From positions 35,000,215 through 35,064,214 of the forward strand of contig NC_067122.1 in the NCBI RefSeq assembly GCF_021347895.1: 64,000 bases of DNA, written 5' to 3'. The notes below the pieces were generated by a model. The model saw nothing but the letters and a program-made list of their open reading frames with translations, did no database searches and was not told the DNA's origin. Every line of letters begins with the position of its first letter. Within the stretch, counting starts at the first letter, position 1. The position numbers were made by a program, and so were the translations under genes. Source of the DNA: Acanthochromis polyacanthus (Eukaryota > Chordata > Actinopteri > Pomacentridae). This document shows, one piece after another, positions 62,846 to 64,000 of the stretch.

Positions 62846-63350
62846 CCAGGAATCTGTTGAAGATACCAGCTATGGATGACTTCTCAACTTCACTGACAAC
62901 AGCTTTACAGTGTTTTGGCATTCCCTCAACCACCAACATGTGGGCATAACCTGGAGCTTTTCCAACAGTCTTGAAGGAGTTTCCACATATGAGCACTTGT
63001 TGGAGTGCTGAGTGAAGGAAACGCTGCCAACTCATCGCAAACCATCTCAGCTGGGTTTAGGTGGGCGATTGTGAAGGTCAGGTCATCTAATACAGCACTC
63101 CATCACTCTGCTTCCTGGTCAGACAGCCCTTACACAGCCTGGAGATGTGCTTTGGCTCATCGTCCTGCTGAAAAACAAATGATGGTCCTGCTAAGCTCCA
63201 ATCAGATGAGATGTCGTGTCACTGCTGAATACATCTTCTACTGTTTCACCATCACAAGGCCTCCTTCGTGGTTCATGGTGGGAACCGTACATACAGATAC
63301 CAGCATCATTACTGATGTGAGATCTTACCTGAGCAGCTGTTTATTGCTGG
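62846..63350 (-). pseudogene. decayed Tc1 transposase remnant, first of two
   Basis: On the minus strand this carries the complement of a Tc1 catalytic region: CTCATCGCAAACCATCTCAG (reverse of the [11 protein letters not shown] region), CAGGTCATCTAATACAGCAC and TCATCGTCCTGCTGAAAAAC (the FQQD region). It is frameshifted throughout. It resembles 63360-63830 segment by segment, so two copies lie side by side in the same direction. Confidence 0.65.
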
Positions 63351-63359
63351 TTTCTGAGG

Positions 63360-63830
63360 TTGAATTTTTCTGAAATGGTTCTCCAACAGTCTTGAAGGAA
63401 TTCCCAGAGATGCTGAGCACTTGTTAGCCCTTTTGCCTTCACTCTGTGGTCCATCTCATCCCAAACCATCTGGATAGGATTTGGGTCAAGCGACTGTGGA
63501 GGCCAGGTCATCTGACCTAAGCAGCACTCCATCAATCTCTTTCTTGGTCAGATAGTCCTTCCACAGCCTGGAGGTGTGTTTGGGGTCATTGTCTTGTTGA
63601 AAAATAAATGAAGGTCCAACTAAACGCAAACCAGATGGGATGTCATGTCGCTGCAAGATGTTGCTGTAGCCATGCTGGTTCAGTGTGACTTCAGTTTGGA
63701 TAAATCCCTAACAGTGTCACCAGCAAAGCACCCCCACACCATCACACATTGGACTTGCACTACTTGAATTTCAATTAAAAAAAACTGAAAAACATGGGTT
63801 GTTTTCAAACTTTTGACTGGTAGTGTTTGT
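63360..63830 (-). pseudogene. decayed Tc1 transposase remnant, second of two, with terminal repeat
   Basis: The minus strand encodes MTWPPQSLDPNPIQMVWDEM followed by DHRVKAKGLTSAQHLWEFLQ, clearly a Tc1 C-terminal catalytic segment ([12 protein letters not shown]) with substitutions, including Gln where the catalytic Glu would be. Further on are complements of FQQDN (ATTGTCTTGTTGAAAAATAA) and the glycine box. It ends at 63790-63830 in CAAACTTTTGACTGGTAGTG, a Tc1-type terminal repeat. The N-terminal half is missing. Confidence 0.8.
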
Positions 63831-64000
63831 ATTGTGATAAAAGACGAGTTCAAACTTTGGGCAAAAATCCTCAGCAGTTGATATTGTTGTAGAAGACAGA
63901 GAAAGAAGGAAACTGCACTTTTCTTTCTAGTTTGTTACTGTCAGAATAGCACAAATGTAGGGAGAGATTGGTGTTTTGCTCAGAAAATAACCATGTGACA

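Overview
The window looks like a teleost fish genome, probably a percomorph (inference). The support is several Tc1-like elements with IR/DR ends, tRNA-derived SINEs with ATGG tails, L2-, L1- and Penelope-like retroelement remnants, a piggyBac-type TTAA element, long CA/GT, TA and ATCT microsatellites, and long AT-rich non-coding stretches. I see no bacterial genes, rRNA or tRNA genes. No ordinary housekeeping host gene can be assigned. The recognisable coding capacity is transposon-derived, except for one gene-like locus that is itself part transposase.

Layout. 1-9.3 kb: old dispersed repeats; a nearly full-length Tc1 copy (1271-2908) whose transposase has one premature stop; a palindrome made of the 5' end of another transposase (5853-6110); and a 2.9-kb element with terminal inverted repeats (6319-9210) whose arms are 20-odd-bp tandem arrays and whose interior carries spliced-looking exons. 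9.3-24 kb: non-coding DNA, a SINE, a collapsed Tc1, an antisense LINE reverse transcriptase, a GC-rich foldback element (18964-19482) inside a GTCCCCAC-type MITE, and Penelope-like and L1-like C-terminal remnants. 24-34 kb: microsatellites, a SINE with a perfect 13-bp target duplication, a 390-bp Tc1 deletion derivative, and an antisense L2-like reverse transcriptase.

34.1-43.3 kb holds the most interesting locus. It is a multi-exon gene encoding four C2H2-like fingers, a large DDE transposase-like domain of CACTA/KDZ type, and a C-terminal region resembling teleost proteins labelled SAMD3-like. It is split by a structurally complete, open second Tc1 family (37313-38926) inserted in frame at a TA, and it carries two apparent 1-nt frameshifts. 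Its start codon lies at or next to the exon 1/exon 2 junction.

43.3-64 kb: nested transposons. A probable TTAA-flanked element (45049-48126) is interrupted by a CCGG-flanked TIR element. A SINE (52301-54169) is interrupted by a second, fully open copy of the first Tc1 family on the opposite strand. A 1.0-kb piggyBac deletion derivative (56213-57241) sits inside an old dispersed repeat. Near the right end are a strong hairpin, a degenerate TTAGCTGT-rich minisatellite and two tandem Tc1 remnants.

The pieces do not form one pathway. They record successive transposition events, with nesting that gives relative ages: dispersed repeats and SINEs are older, and the intact Tc1 copies are younger.
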